Below, piece by piece: positions 35,389 to 43,849 of a stretch of 64,000 nt of DNA. Source of the DNA: Deltaproteobacteria bacterium (GTDB lineage Bacteria > Myxococcota_A > Polyangia > Haliangiales > SHYZ01); NCBI GenBank assembly GCA_016210055.1, contig JACQUZ010000167.1, positions 45,935 through 109,934 of the forward strand, read 5' to 3'. Both the position numbers and the translations under genes were made by a program. The notes beneath the pieces are model-generated. The model worked only from the letters and a program-made list of their open reading frames with translations. It was not told where the DNA came from and ran no database searches. Each line of letters begins with the position of its first letter. Within the stretch, counting starts at the first letter, position 1.

Positions 35389-35580
35389 TTAGGCTGGTAC
35401 GACCCGATGCGTGCGACTCTCTGGAACGCGAATGGTTCCATTGCGCTTGGGGACCGGATCCTTGGGACCAGGCTCTAGAATGGGTGGCGTGGGTGGGGGG
35501 GAAGGGGGCCTGGGTTGTTCTGGCGGGGGCTGCCTGCACGAGACGAACACTAGGAGAACAGCCAAGAGCATGCGGTGCAT
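35389..35580 (-). CDS. Small Pro-rich lipoprotein
   Basis: A 63-residue protein: signal peptide MHRMLLAVLLVFVSC with a lipobox-like FVSC (C15), followed by a Pro-rich tail (PPPEQPRPPSPPPTPP) and a short basic end. No domain is seen. It starts 21 bases after the TPR gene stop on the same strand and ends 48 bases before radA. Short Pro-rich lipoproteins can reach from the membrane to peptidoglycan, but that is speculation. It could be a chance reading frame; signal peptide and placement are the only support. Confidence 0.45.
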   Translation of the reverse strand: MHRMLLAVLLVFVSCRQPPPEQPRPPSPPPTPPILEPGPKDPVPKRNGTIRVPESRTHRVVPA

Positions 35581-35601
35581 TTCTGCTGTTGTAAGCAGCA
35601 G

Positions 35602-36525
35602 CTACTTCTTTGCCCGCGGGGAAGCTTTCTTCTTGGTGGGCGCCTTGGCAGGAGCCCTTCTCGGCGGTTGCGACGCGTAGTTGCCCTCGAGGGCCTTGAT
35701 GTCATCCTTCACCCTTTGGTCTGCCGCGGTATCCTTCCCCTGGGTGAGCTCAAGGTACTTGCGGAACGCTTCGATCGCTTCCTGGTTGTTCCGCTTGGAG
35801 CGATGCATGACCCCGAGGTCGTACCAAGCGTCGGCGAGGGACGGGTTGAGACGGACTGCCTCCTTGTTTTCGACAATCGCCTCGTCGTAGAGCTCCTTCC
35901 GCCGGTACACGGCCGCCAAGTTGAAATGGTACTCGGCGACCTCGGGTGAAATCTGGATGGCCTTCTTGAAGGCCTCGATCGCCTCTTGGTCCCGCTTGGA
36001 ATAGGATAGCGCCACTCCAAGGTTCGAAAGGGTTTCCGAGCTACCGGGCTTCAGTCGTGCAGCCTCCTTGAGATTGCGGACGGCCCCTTCGATATCCCCT
36101 TTCTTGCGCTTGATGGTCCCGAGGTTGGCGTGCACGTCACCGTTGTTGGGATCGAGCTCAATCGATTCGTCCAGCAGTCGGATGGCATCTGCGTCGCGTC
36201 CAGCGCGGAAATAGGCCATCCCTAGGTTTGCGCGAGCCACCGCGTTGTTCGGCATGAGCTTCACCGCCTGCTCGAACGCTGCCACGGCCTTGGGGAAATC
36301 CCCTTTCTTCTTGTAGAGGATTCCCAGGGAATTCCAGGCCATGGCATGGTTTGGGCGCGCGGCGACCGCAGCCTCGAGCTCGAGGATGGCCTCGTCGTCC
36401 TTCCCTTCTTGCTTAAGGGCCATTCCCGTGCGGTAGCGTGCGTCGGCTTGATCCGCGATGGCTCGGGGTTCAAGCGTGCACATGCACAGGAGCAGACCGA
36501 ACGAAAGGGCTCTTGGCGCTGCCAT
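35602..36525 (-). CDS. Exported TPR protein with basic tail
   Basis: A 307-residue protein: signal peptide (about 1-24, MAAPRALSFGLLLCMCTLEPR region), then about seven TPR repeats (34-residue units such as AMAWNSLGILYKKKGDFPKA and VHANLGTIKRKKGDIEGAV), then a Lys/Arg/Pro/Ala tail of 25 residues. TPR arrays serve as docking surfaces in envelope or signalling complexes. I chose the ATG at 36525, after which the signal peptide begins; an ATG at 36663 would overlap the kinase gene and has no signal peptide. TACTCT ends six bases upstream. The histone-like tail is odd on an exported protein and could bind acidic polymers. Confidence 0.78.
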   Translation of the reverse strand: MAAPRALSFGLLLCMCTLEPRAIADQADARYRTGMALKQEGKDDEAILELEAAVAARPNHAMAWNSLGILYKKKGDFPKAVAAFEQAVKLMPNNAVARANLGMAYFRAGRDADAIRLLDESIELDPNNGDVHANLGTIKRKKGDIEGAVRNLKEAARLKPGSSETLSNLGVALSYSKRDQEAIEAFKKAIQISPEVAEYHFNLAAVYRRKELYDEAIVENKEAVRLNPSLADAWYDLGVMHRSKRNNQEAIEAFRKYLELTQGKDTAADQRVKDDIKALEGNYASQPPRRAPAKAPTKKKASPRAKK

Positions 36526-36531
36526 TTGGAG

Positions 36532-36537
36532 AGAGTA
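36532..36537 (-). promoter_or_regulatory. -10-like hexamer before the TPR gene
   Basis: TACTCT on the minus strand ends six bases before the ATG at 36525. The -35 is poor. Its position matches the other candidate leaderless starts. Confidence 0.3.
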
Positions 36538-36646
36538 GCCGAAAATCTCGGGGATGCCCTGTGAAAGGATTGCTCTGGCCTTGGCTCCTTGGCGCAGAAA
36601 GGAGAGCCTATCGGGAGGCTCGTTGAAGTGATAGGCTCGAGGCTGG

Positions 36647-37918
36647 ATGTTGGACTCGGCCACGTTGTCGCTCGATCACGTCTCTGCCGTCGATGCCGCC
36701 GATCTCCTTCTGCTCGCTGCCGCAAGGCGGAAAGCGACTTCCCTGCTTATCGAGCCCGTGGGTGGCGCTCATGCCGTAACACTGGAACGCGGGAGTACCC
36801 CGCTTGCCGTCGCCGCACTTCCCCTGCACCTCGGGGATGCAGTGATTGCCCGCTTGGCGATCATTGCCGGCCTGGACGTCATCGCCCCCGACGAGCAGCT
36901 TGGAAGGATCCGGCTACATGTCGACGATGGTGAAAGCGAGTTCCTTGTTATCGTGCGTGCCATTTCCGACGGCCTAGGCGCCGAGCTACGCCGCATTGCG
37001 AGCCACGAAGACCTCGCGCACGCCATCGCCGAGCCGTCCGCGCCCATGTCGCTCTTGCAGACGATGCGCATCGGTATCTACCGCGTGCATGGAGAGCTGG
37101 GACGGGGCGGCATGGGCGTGGTCTACCGCGGAGAGCATGGGCTTCTGGGCCGTCCCGTGGCCATCAAGGTGCTCTATGCGGAGCTTGCCAAGGACCCGGA
37201 GATCGCCGCTCGTTTCGTGCGCGAAGCGCGTGCGGCGAGTCGCGCGCGCCATCCCGGGATCGTCGATGTCCTCGACTTCGGCACCCTCCCCGATGGAAGG
37301 GCTTTTCTGGTCATGGAAGTCGTCGAGGGGACCACGCTCGACGTCGTGCTCAAGAAGGGCGCCTTGCCACCGCTCCGCGCCCTGAACATCGCGCGGCAGA
37401 TCGCAAGTGCGCTCGACGCTTCCCACGGCAGCGGCGTGGTTCACCGAGACCTCAAGCCCGCCAACGTCTTCGTCTGCGAAGAGGATCGCATCAAGATTGG
37501 CGACTTTGGGGCGGCCAAGCTCGTTGGGCCTGGAGCCGGCGGCTTGAGCGACACTCAGCGAGGTGCGATCTTTGGCACCCCCTATTACATGTCCCCAGAG
37601 CACGCCCGAGGCGTATCGACCGACCGACGGACGGATATCTACGCGGTCGGTTGCGTGCTGTTCGAAATGCTCGCCGGGCGCGTACCGTACGACGGAGAGA
37701 CCCCGGTGGACATCCTGACCAACCACATAACGGCCCCGATTCCGACGCTGGAGAGCCCCTTTGGTCCCTTGCCCGACGTCTTGGAGCGGGCCGTGACCCG
37801 CGCGATGGCCAAGCGTCCGGAAGAGCGATACCAGACGGCGCAAGAGATGGTGGCTGACCTCGACCGAGCGCTAGGTGCCCTCTCCCGCACGGGCTGGCGG
37901 AGGTGGCTGCCCACATGA
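36647..37918 (+). CDS. Ser/Thr protein kinase fused to a PilB/GspE N2-like domain
   Basis: A 423-residue protein with an unusual arrangement. Residues about 20-117 match the N2 (PAS-like) part of secretion ATPases PilB/GspE: KATSLLIEPVG (29-39) aligns with the ASDIHIEP motif, AVIARLAIIAGLD (65-77) with the ISRLKILAGLD helix, and GRIRL (86-90) with PQDGRI. The RecA ATPase core is absent. Instead a complete kinase follows (about 144-410): glycine loop GRGGMG (152-157), VAIKV, HRDLKPAN (266-273), DFG and MSPEH. A GAGG ribosome binding site lies close before the ATG. The response regulator downstream overlaps by four bases. The N2-like domain may bind a partner from the pilus or secretion family (inference). 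Confidence 0.85.
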   Translation: MLDSATLSLDHVSAVDAADLLLLAAARRKATSLLIEPVGGAHAVTLERGSTPLAVAALPLHLGDAVIARLAIIAGLDVIAPDEQLGRIRLHVDDGESEFLVIVRAISDGLGAELRRIASHEDLAHAIAEPSAPMSLLQTMRIGIYRVHGELGRGGMGVVYRGEHGLLGRPVAIKVLYAELAKDPEIAARFVREARAASRARHPGIVDVLDFGTLPDGRAFLVMEVVEGTTLDVVLKKGALPPLRALNIARQIASALDASHGSGVVHRDLKPANVFVCEEDRIKIGDFGAAKLVGPGAGGLSDTQRGAIFGTPYYMSPEHARGVSTDRRTDIYAVGCVLFEMLAGRVPYDGETPVDILTNHITAPIPTLESPFGPLPDVLERAVTRAMAKRPEERYQTAQEMVADLDRALGALSRTGWRRWLPT

Positions 37919-38484
37919 TCGCCGGTCACACCTTGCTCCTTGTTGACGACGAGCTCGGGATCTTGTCTGCCCTCCGCCGGACCTTGCGGGGCGAGGCCTA
38001 CCGCGTCCTCACTTGCTCGGATCCCCACGAGGCCCTCACGATCCTGGAGAAAGAGAACATCGACCTCCTCGTCTCGGACATCGACATGCCTGGGATGAAT
38101 GGATTGGAGCTGATCGCGCGGGTGAAGCGGCAATATCCCGACGTGGTCCGTATCCTCTTGACCGGGCGCGGCACCATGGACAGCGCCATCCAGGCCATTA
38201 ACGAAGGGGAGGTCTACCGCTTCCTCACGAAGCCATGGGACGACAAGGAGCTCCGGGAGACCATCTACCAGGCTCTCCAGCGTCTTGAGGAGCTGCGCAA
38301 GGCCGCGGCGGCCGACCGCATTGCCCTGCGGCGCGAGCGCCTCTTGGCCGAGCTGGAACGCGAGCATCCGGGAATTCGCACCGTCAAGGCGCGCGACGGC
38401 ATGTATCTCATCGACGCAGAACGGGTTGAAACGATGGCCGCGCGCCTCGAGGTCGTCGACCTTCGGGCGCTCCTTTCCGGATAG
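37915..38484 (+). CDS. Response regulator receiver protein
   Basis: A 189-residue protein with one CheY-like receiver domain (about 5-120): acidic pocket D11-D12, phosphoacceptor D55 in SDIDMPG, T83 and K106. The receiver is of the type found with RpfG/HDOD-like outputs (RILLTGRGTMDSAIQAINEGEVYRFLTKPW), followed here only by a coiled-coil helix and a 40-residue tail without HD-GYP. The ATG overlaps the kinase stop in ATGA, so translation is coupled; an in-frame GTG at 37903 would overlap more. It may receive phosphate from an unlinked histidine kinase and act beside the Ser/Thr kinase, a two-wire arrangement (inference). Confidence 0.9.
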   Translation: MIAGHTLLLVDDELGILSALRRTLRGEAYRVLTCSDPHEALTILEKENIDLLVSDIDMPGMNGLELIARVKRQYPDVVRILLTGRGTMDSAIQAINEGEVYRFLTKPWDDKELRETIYQALQRLEELRKAAAADRIALRRERLLAELEREHPGIRTVKARDGMYLIDAERVETMAARLEVVDLRALLSG

Positions 38485-38540
38485 CGCCTCGGTCACGGCA
38501 ACGGACGGGAAGTGACGCGTTGGTGCTAAACTGCCACGCC

Positions 38541-39869
38541 ATGTCGTACCGCGCCCACTTCCGCTGCACCGCCGGATGTTCCGGGGAGTACCCGCTCGAC
38601 CAGGTCATCTATCGCTGTCCGCAGTGCTCAGACCTCCTCGAGGTGGTCCATGACATGGATCAGCTCCGGGATCGGAGCGCTGCAGCGTGGATGAAAGTAT
38701 TTGACGACCGCTACCTGCGGACCCAGTGGCCGTACGGATCCGGAGTGTGGGGGAAGAAGGAGTGGGTACAGCCGCACCTGCGCGACGAGAACATCGTGTC
38801 GATGTACGAGGGCGGTTCCAACTTGTTCTGGGCCGAGAGGCACGGCCGTGGCCTAGGCCTTGGCGACCTGTGGGTCAAGCAATGCGGGAACTCGCACACT
38901 GGGTCGTTCAAGGACTTGGGCATGACTGTCCTTGTCTCGACGGTGAAGCAGATGATTGCCGACGGAAAGCCTATTCGGGCCATCGCCTGCGCCTCCACGG
39001 GCGACACTTCTGCGGCTCTCGCTGCCTACGCCGCGGCGGCCGGGATCAAGGCCATGGTGCTCCTGCCGCGGGGCAAGGTATCCACGGCGCAGCTCGTTCA
39101 GCCCTTGGCGAATGGCGCGACGGTCCTGGCCCTCGACACGGATTTCGACGGCTGCATGGCGATCGTGCAGCGCCTCGCCGAGGAGGAAGGCGTCTACCTT
39201 GCCAACAGCATGAACTCCCTGCGCCTCGAGGGGCAGAAGACGGTCGCTATCGAGATCGTTCAGCAGTTCGAGTGGCAGGTCCCAGACTGGGTCATCATTC
39301 CGGGCGGAAACCTCGGGAACGTGAGCGCTTTGGGCGCGGGCTTCTTGATGATGCAGGCCTTGGGGGTCATCGCGAAGCTGCCGCGCATCTGCGTCGCCCA
39401 GGCGGAGGCGGCGAACCCCCTTTTTCAATCATACCAAGACGGATTTGAACGCTTCGTACCGGTCACGGCCCGGCGCACGCACGCGTCGGCCATCCAGATC
39501 GGCAACCCGGTGAGCTTCAAGAAAGCCATCCGAACCCTGCAGCGGTTTGGCGGAGTCGTGGAGCAGGCGTCCGAGGCGGAGCTCGCCGATGCGGCTGCGC
39601 GCGCGGACCGTACAGGCATGTTCAACTGTCCCCATACTGGGGTTGCCTTGGCGGCGCTCGAGAAGCTCTGCGCCAGGGGAGCAATTCGGCAGGGCGACCG
39701 CGTCGTCGTGATAAGCACTGCCAATGGTCTCAAGTTTACGGACTTCAAGACCCTCTACCACGAAGCAGCCCTCGCCGACGTTCCCAGCCCAAAGCTGGCC
39801 AACGCGCCCCTGGTCCTTCCGAGCCACTACGCCTCTGTCCGTGACGCCGTGCGGAAAGTCCTCGACTAG
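38541..39869 (+). CDS. thrC: Threonine synthase
   Basis: A 442-residue PLP enzyme converting O-phosphohomoserine to threonine. PLP lysine K124 lies in GNSHTGSFKDLGM, followed by CASTGDTSAALAAYAA and the glycine-rich IIPGGNLGNVSALGAGF. The N-terminus has a Cys4 cluster (C9, C13, C26, C29) that suggests a small zinc ribbon, known in the longer threonine synthases. I prefer the ATG at 38541 to the in-frame TTG at 38520, since TAAACT (38527-38532) ends eight bases upstream and nothing conserved precedes it. No attenuator or riboswitch is visible in the 56-base gap upstream. Confidence 0.94.
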   Translation: MSYRAHFRCTAGCSGEYPLDQVIYRCPQCSDLLEVVHDMDQLRDRSAAAWMKVFDDRYLRTQWPYGSGVWGKKEWVQPHLRDENIVSMYEGGSNLFWAERHGRGLGLGDLWVKQCGNSHTGSFKDLGMTVLVSTVKQMIADGKPIRAIACASTGDTSAALAAYAAAAGIKAMVLLPRGKVSTAQLVQPLANGATVLALDTDFDGCMAIVQRLAEEEGVYLANSMNSLRLEGQKTVAIEIVQQFEWQVPDWVIIPGGNLGNVSALGAGFLMMQALGVIAKLPRICVAQAEAANPLFQSYQDGFERFVPVTARRTHASAIQIGNPVSFKKAIRTLQRFGGVVEQASEAELADAAARADRTGMFNCPHTGVALAALEKLCARGAIRQGDRVVVISTANGLKFTDFKTLYHEAALADVPSPKLANAPLVLPSHYASVRDAVRKVLD

Positions 39870-39890
39870 GAGACGCTGTGCGTCCGGCTT

Positions 39891-42425
39891 CTATGCCTTC
39901 CCAAGGAACCGACGTCGACCGGTTTCTTCCCACCAGCGCAGCCACTTCTGGCGTGCTTCTTCTCGCTCGCGCTTGGGAAGGTCATAGTGGTATCCGAAGT
40001 ACTCGCCAGTGAGCCTCTTCAGCTCTTCTGAAGCCGACATGCGCACGCTCTCCTCAGAGTGCGCGAGCCCATCGAGCATCCACTCGATTCGGGAGCGATG
40101 CCTGTTCTTTTCCCACCACGCTCGCCACTTCTTGGCCCTCGTGCCGAAGTCCTGCTTCGAGAGCTGGACGAGCCCGCGACGAGCCTCTTCGGCTGTCGTG
40201 TGATCGCGTTCCAAGACATCGATGAGATCTGGAATGGATCGCACGTCGCGAAGCTGCCCGAGCGCGTGGGCAGCTGCCCGGGTCTTGGCAGGATCCGCGT
40301 GGAGCGCGCGACGTACTGGTTCTAGCGCTGCATCCAGGAGGCGCGCCGGATATCCCAACAGCGCGTCGAGGGCTGCCCCCCGCACGCCGAAGTCCGCATC
40401 GAAGAGTCGTGACACGAGCGCGGGCACTGCAATCGGGGGGTGTGTTTCGCCGCACGCAAGCGAGGCGTAATACCGGATTTCCCGATCCTCGGAGCCGAGG
40501 TGGTCTACCAGCACTTGCGTCGCCCTGGCCCCCAGGCGTGCGGCGAGCGCGAGGACCGGCCCATGCTGTGAAGCCGGGATAGGTCGGCCGCCCACCTGGT
40601 ATCGGTCGATCAAGAGCTTCCCGGGGAACCGACGCCGGAGCTCGGCGATCATCTCATCACCCCTGGAAAGCGCTTCCTCCATCGCAAGCGACGCGGTCGG
40701 TTCAATTCCCGATTCGAGCAGGTCGAACAGCTTTCCAACCGATAACGTCGGCCCAGAGGGCTTGGTTCCCGGAGTTGGAACGGGCGGTACCGCGAACAGA
40801 ATGGTGGCCTTTGGCCGGATGGACGGCTGAGCCGAAGTGGCATTCGTGGTCACGGCCGCTGGGGACGCGGGGCTGCCTCTCCTTGAAGGTCCCAGAGCAG
40901 GCCCTTGCCCACCTCCAGGGGCTTCGGCCGAAAGGACCCGGGCGTCGTCCTGGGTCTCCGGAAGGGTGGCCACAGGAATCGCCGCAGCCATGCGTGGAGC
41001 CGCCGCTTTCTTGGCCCGCAGGATCAACTTAGAGAGCGCCAGGGCTGCGTCGCTTGCAAGAGGCAAGAGGTCGGCCACCTCCGCGGGTGGCAACGGTTGC
41101 GTTCGCGCATGTGCGTACAGGAGCGCTACGGTTCGGTCTCGAATGACAATGGGGAGAATCAGCGCGCTGGGAGGGAGTTCCCCTCCCATCTTGACGATTA
41201 CCTCGTCGGTCTCCTGGATACCCGTGCGAATCGGTCCGATGTATGGCGAGCGGGATTCGGAAGCGGTCCGAAAAGCGCTCCCCCTCTGCAGTGGTATTGC
41301 AACTTGGGCGATGGCCGTCGCGTCGCTCGAATTCCCGTCGATGGCCAGGCGCCCTAACGCCAAGTCCCCTTGAATGGTGAGCAAGGAAGCGTAGGACGCG
41401 CGAGAACGGGCCCCTCGCACCAAGGCGATAAACACGTCGTCGCGATCCACGGCACGCGCGAGCGCCTCTGTGGTCTCCTTTGGAGAAAGCGGGCTCGCGT
41501 CAAAAACATGGGCTCCGTCGACCGAGGTGCGGGCACGGCCACCTCCCTGCCCAAGGGCTTCTGCCCGTTGAGTCGTCGGCGCTTCGTAGCCCGATGTGAC
41601 CGCCTGGAAGAGCTGTGTCGGCGCGACGGGGTCCACCGCCGTGGCATTCCCGTTTTCATCATTCCCGCGCGCGGCAGCGTGCGTTGGGGAAGACGAAGCT
41701 GTGACGATTTCCGCCGCCAGGTACCACGGCGATTGCGCGGCCAAGTCGCGAATCGTGTCGCGACCCTCGGGCGCGAGCGCCGCCGCAACCGCGCTCTCCA
41801 GCCTCTCCGAGGTACCTTCGCCCTCGGCGGATACCTGGGATCTCTCTTCCTGCCGGGAGAGCTCACGTGCCAGCGAATCCACGGAAAGCGTCTCCGTGGC
41901 CTTCCGCGGCGTAGCTGGCGAATCCTCCCCTTCAGGAGCAGGGCGAGAAGTGACCCTCTTGGACGAAAGCGATGCAAACCGTGAGGGTGTCGGCACCCCA
42001 AAAAGGCGCTCTGTAAGCAGGTGAAAACGGAACTCGGGGACGATGAACGGCTGAACGGGCATCCCCATCTGCGTGGCAAGGAGCTCCAGTTGCACCAGGT
42101 CTACAGGCTCCGTGACGAGCACGCGAAGCGCGTCCCCCTCGAGGGTAATAGGAACAACCCGAAATTCGGCGGCGAGATCAACAGGACAGACCTGGACTGC
42201 TCGTGGATCAAAATACTCGAGCATTGCCCGGTCTGCCGCAGGCAAGCCAGTGGCTTGCGACATGTACTCGGCGAGCTGATCCTCCGATATGACCCCCATC
42301 TCGAGAAGGATCGTGTCGAGCGCTCCGCCATAGATGACCTGGCGCTGGAACGCCTGTTCCATCCGCTTGACCGGGATGATCGCGTCTCGCACCAAAAGGG
42401 AGGCAAGGCGGCTGGAAGGGCTCAT
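39891..42425 (-). CDS. MshEN/GspE-N-terminal-like protein with GAF-like region and HEAT repeats
   Basis: An 844-residue protein. The first 150 residues resemble the MshEN/GspE N-terminal domain, in some proteins a c-di-GMP-binding site: RLASLLVRDAII, then GGALDTILLEMGVISEDQLAEYM, with Ala replacing the usual glycine of RLG. A long Ser/Thr/Pro-rich linker (about 150-330) follows, then a GAF-like segment (about 330-480, with IQETDEVIVKMGG and RTVALLYAHAR), and HEAT-like repeats at the C-terminus (about 620-800). The secretion ATPase core is missing. Its stop overlaps the RDD gene start by four bases in the same strand. Function is unknown, but the domains suggest a regulator or assembly scaffold. 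Confidence 0.75.
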   Translation of the reverse strand: MSPSSRLASLLVRDAIIPVKRMEQAFQRQVIYGGALDTILLEMGVISEDQLAEYMSQATGLPAADRAMLEYFDPRAVQVCPVDLAAEFRVVPITLEGDALRVLVTEPVDLVQLELLATQMGMPVQPFIVPEFRFHLLTERLFGVPTPSRFASLSSKRVTSRPAPEGEDSPATPRKATETLSVDSLARELSRQEERSQVSAEGEGTSERLESAVAAALAPEGRDTIRDLAAQSPWYLAAEIVTASSSPTHAAARGNDENGNATAVDPVAPTQLFQAVTSGYEAPTTQRAEALGQGGGRARTSVDGAHVFDASPLSPKETTEALARAVDRDDVFIALVRGARSRASYASLLTIQGDLALGRLAIDGNSSDATAIAQVAIPLQRGSAFRTASESRSPYIGPIRTGIQETDEVIVKMGGELPPSALILPIVIRDRTVALLYAHARTQPLPPAEVADLLPLASDAALALSKLILRAKKAAAPRMAAAIPVATLPETQDDARVLSAEAPGGGQGPALGPSRRGSPASPAAVTTNATSAQPSIRPKATILFAVPPVPTPGTKPSGPTLSVGKLFDLLESGIEPTASLAMEEALSRGDEMIAELRRRFPGKLLIDRYQVGGRPIPASQHGPVLALAARLGARATQVLVDHLGSEDREIRYYASLACGETHPPIAVPALVSRLFDADFGVRGAALDALLGYPARLLDAALEPVRRALHADPAKTRAAAHALGQLRDVRSIPDLIDVLERDHTTAEEARRGLVQLSKQDFGTRAKKWRAWWEKNRHRSRIEWMLDGLAHSEESVRMSASEELKRLTGEYFGYHYDLPKREREEARQKWLRWWEETGRRRFLGKA

Positions 42426-43060
42426 CGGGCCACCCGGAGGGACCGTGCCTTAATCACGTACGTGCCGGCAAGCCAGTCATGCAAGCCTCTTTTTTCCCGA
42501 TCAAACGCGATCCAGGCAAATCCTAGGCTGAGCGTGGCGGCACATGCCAAGTAGCCCGCAGTGCGTACCACAGACCGCACGAGACCCGGTGGGTCTCCGT
42601 ATAGGTTGATAACGCGAAGCCCCAAGAGCCGCATCCCAATCGTCCGCCCGGTCGTGGACTGAAAAAGTAGCAGGTAAGAGGCACTCACGATGGCTAGCAC
42701 GATAAGGGCACCCCAGAGACCAGGATCGCCCGCGAGAGCCGTATCGAGCCAGAAATCAATGGCGGTCAGGCGCGCCCTTGGAAGCGAGAAGCCCGCTAGC
42801 TTTCCTGTGGCGATGACTATCACGCTGGCTATCGGAAGTACCAGAACGCCGTCGATGAGAGCCGCGGAGACCCGATGCCAGAACCCCGCCACGGTGACCA
42901 TCGGGACGTGCCTCTCGCTCGCGGTTACTCCCCGGCCGCCGGAAGCAAGATCGCCGCCTGTAGATGCAGTCCCCTCACTCAAAGAGGAAGCGACCGCCCG
43001 ATCCCGCCCGAGGATCTGCGGCGAACCCATGCCTTTCTGCGATGGCTCGCGCTGGTCCAT
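42422..43060 (-). CDS. RDD family membrane protein
   Basis: A 212-residue inner-membrane protein with the RDD signature: AGFWHRVSAALIDG, a following hydrophobic helix, GRTIGMRLLGLRV and FDREKRGLHDWLAGTYVI. It has about four transmembrane helices and a polar N-terminal 55 residues. RDD proteins have been tied to ion exchange or transport and their precise role is unclear. It overlaps the MshEN/HEAT gene by four bases, so the pair is co-translated. The -10 TATAAA is only 10 bases before the ATG at 43060, which might mean that translation really starts further in (for example at the ATG 30 bases downstream). Confidence 0.85.
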   Translation of the reverse strand: MDQREPSQKGMGSPQILGRDRAVASSLSEGTASTGGDLASGGRGVTASERHVPMVTVAGFWHRVSAALIDGVLVLPIASVIVIATGKLAGFSLPRARLTAIDFWLDTALAGDPGLWGALIVLAIVSASYLLLFQSTTGRTIGMRLLGLRVINLYGDPPGLVRSVVRTAGYLACAATLSLGFAWIAFDREKRGLHDWLAGTYVIKARSLRVAR

Positions 43061-43070
43061 AGGCCCCTCT

Positions 43071-43098
43071 TTTATAGTCTTTGCCCAAGAAAACGCAA
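43071..43098 (-). promoter_or_regulatory. Promoter of the RDD-MshEN operon
   Basis: On the minus strand TTGCGT (43098-43093), 16 bases, TATAAA (43076-43071). The start site would be within five bases of the annotated ATG at 43060, although GAGG also precedes that ATG. Confidence 0.45.
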
Positions 43099-43102
43099 CG
43101 CT

Positions 43103-43849
43103 TTACCCTAGGTCGCCGACGGCGAAGCCAACAACAGCCATGGCAGCAATGGCCGCCGTCTCCGCCCTAAGCACCCGGGGCCCAAATCCCACCACAGCAA
43201 ACCCAGCGTCACGGGCGATCTGAACCTCATGCGCTTCAAACCCACCTTCCGGTCCTACGGCCACGACGACGGCAGGTGGTCTCTCCGGCGGGAGTGCTTG
43301 ACGCAAGGAAACGCTCTTTTCGCCTTCGAACAGGAGCACCCGAAACGTGCATTCGGGAGCGCCCTTCACTGCATCCGAAAAGGACATTGGCGCGCAGAGC
43401 TCCGGCAGATCCGCCCGTTGGCACTGCCTTGCCGCTTCAATAGCGACCTTGCGCCAGCGCGCCAGGCGTGCGTCGACGCGACTTCCCTCTAGGCGGACGA
43501 CGGAACGGGCGGCGATGACAGGAACAATCTCGCGCACCCCCAGCTCGGTCGCTTTCTGTATGACCATCTCCATTCTGTCCCCTTTGAGGAGCGAACAGAG
43601 GAGGGTCGTCGTAACTTCGTGCGGGCGTGGTGCGGTTGCGGGTGCGTCCGCCACGATCTCAACTACGCCAGCTTGAACGTCGATCCGCTCCACGCGCGCG
43701 TCCGCCCTTGTTCCCGCCCCGTCGAAGAGCTCGAGCGAGTCGCCGGGCTGCATCCTGAGCACGCGCGCGAGGTAGCGAAAGCTGGCGCCAGAGATCCGGA
43801 TCAGACCGGATCGCAGCAGTTCTGGCGCAACGTGCAGGCGCCGGCTCAC
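43103..43849 (-). CDS. rsmE: 16S rRNA m3U1498 methyltransferase RsmE
   Basis: A 248-residue SPOUT methyltransferase that methylates U1498 of 16S rRNA. Family landmarks are GDRMEMVIQKATELGVREIVPV, the SAM-binding VGPEGGFEAHEV, and LRAETAAIAAMA near the C-terminus, which closes the knot. I start it at the GTG at 43849, which overlaps the prmA stop in GTGA; an in-frame ATG at 43885 would overlap prmA by 40 bases. The rsmE-prmA order on one strand is common. Catalysis and the dimer knot are known for the family; substrate inferred. Confidence 0.95.
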   Translation of the reverse strand: MSRRLHVAPELLRSGLIRISGASFRYLARVLRMQPGDSLELFDGAGTRADARVERIDVQAGVVEIVADAPATAPRPHEVTTTLLCSLLKGDRMEMVIQKATELGVREIVPVIAARSVVRLEGSRVDARLARWRKVAIEAARQCQRADLPELCAPMSFSDAVKGAPECTFRVLLFEGEKSVSLRQALPPERPPAVVVAVGPEGGFEAHEVQIARDAGFAVVGFGPRVLRAETAAIAAMAVVGFAVGDLG

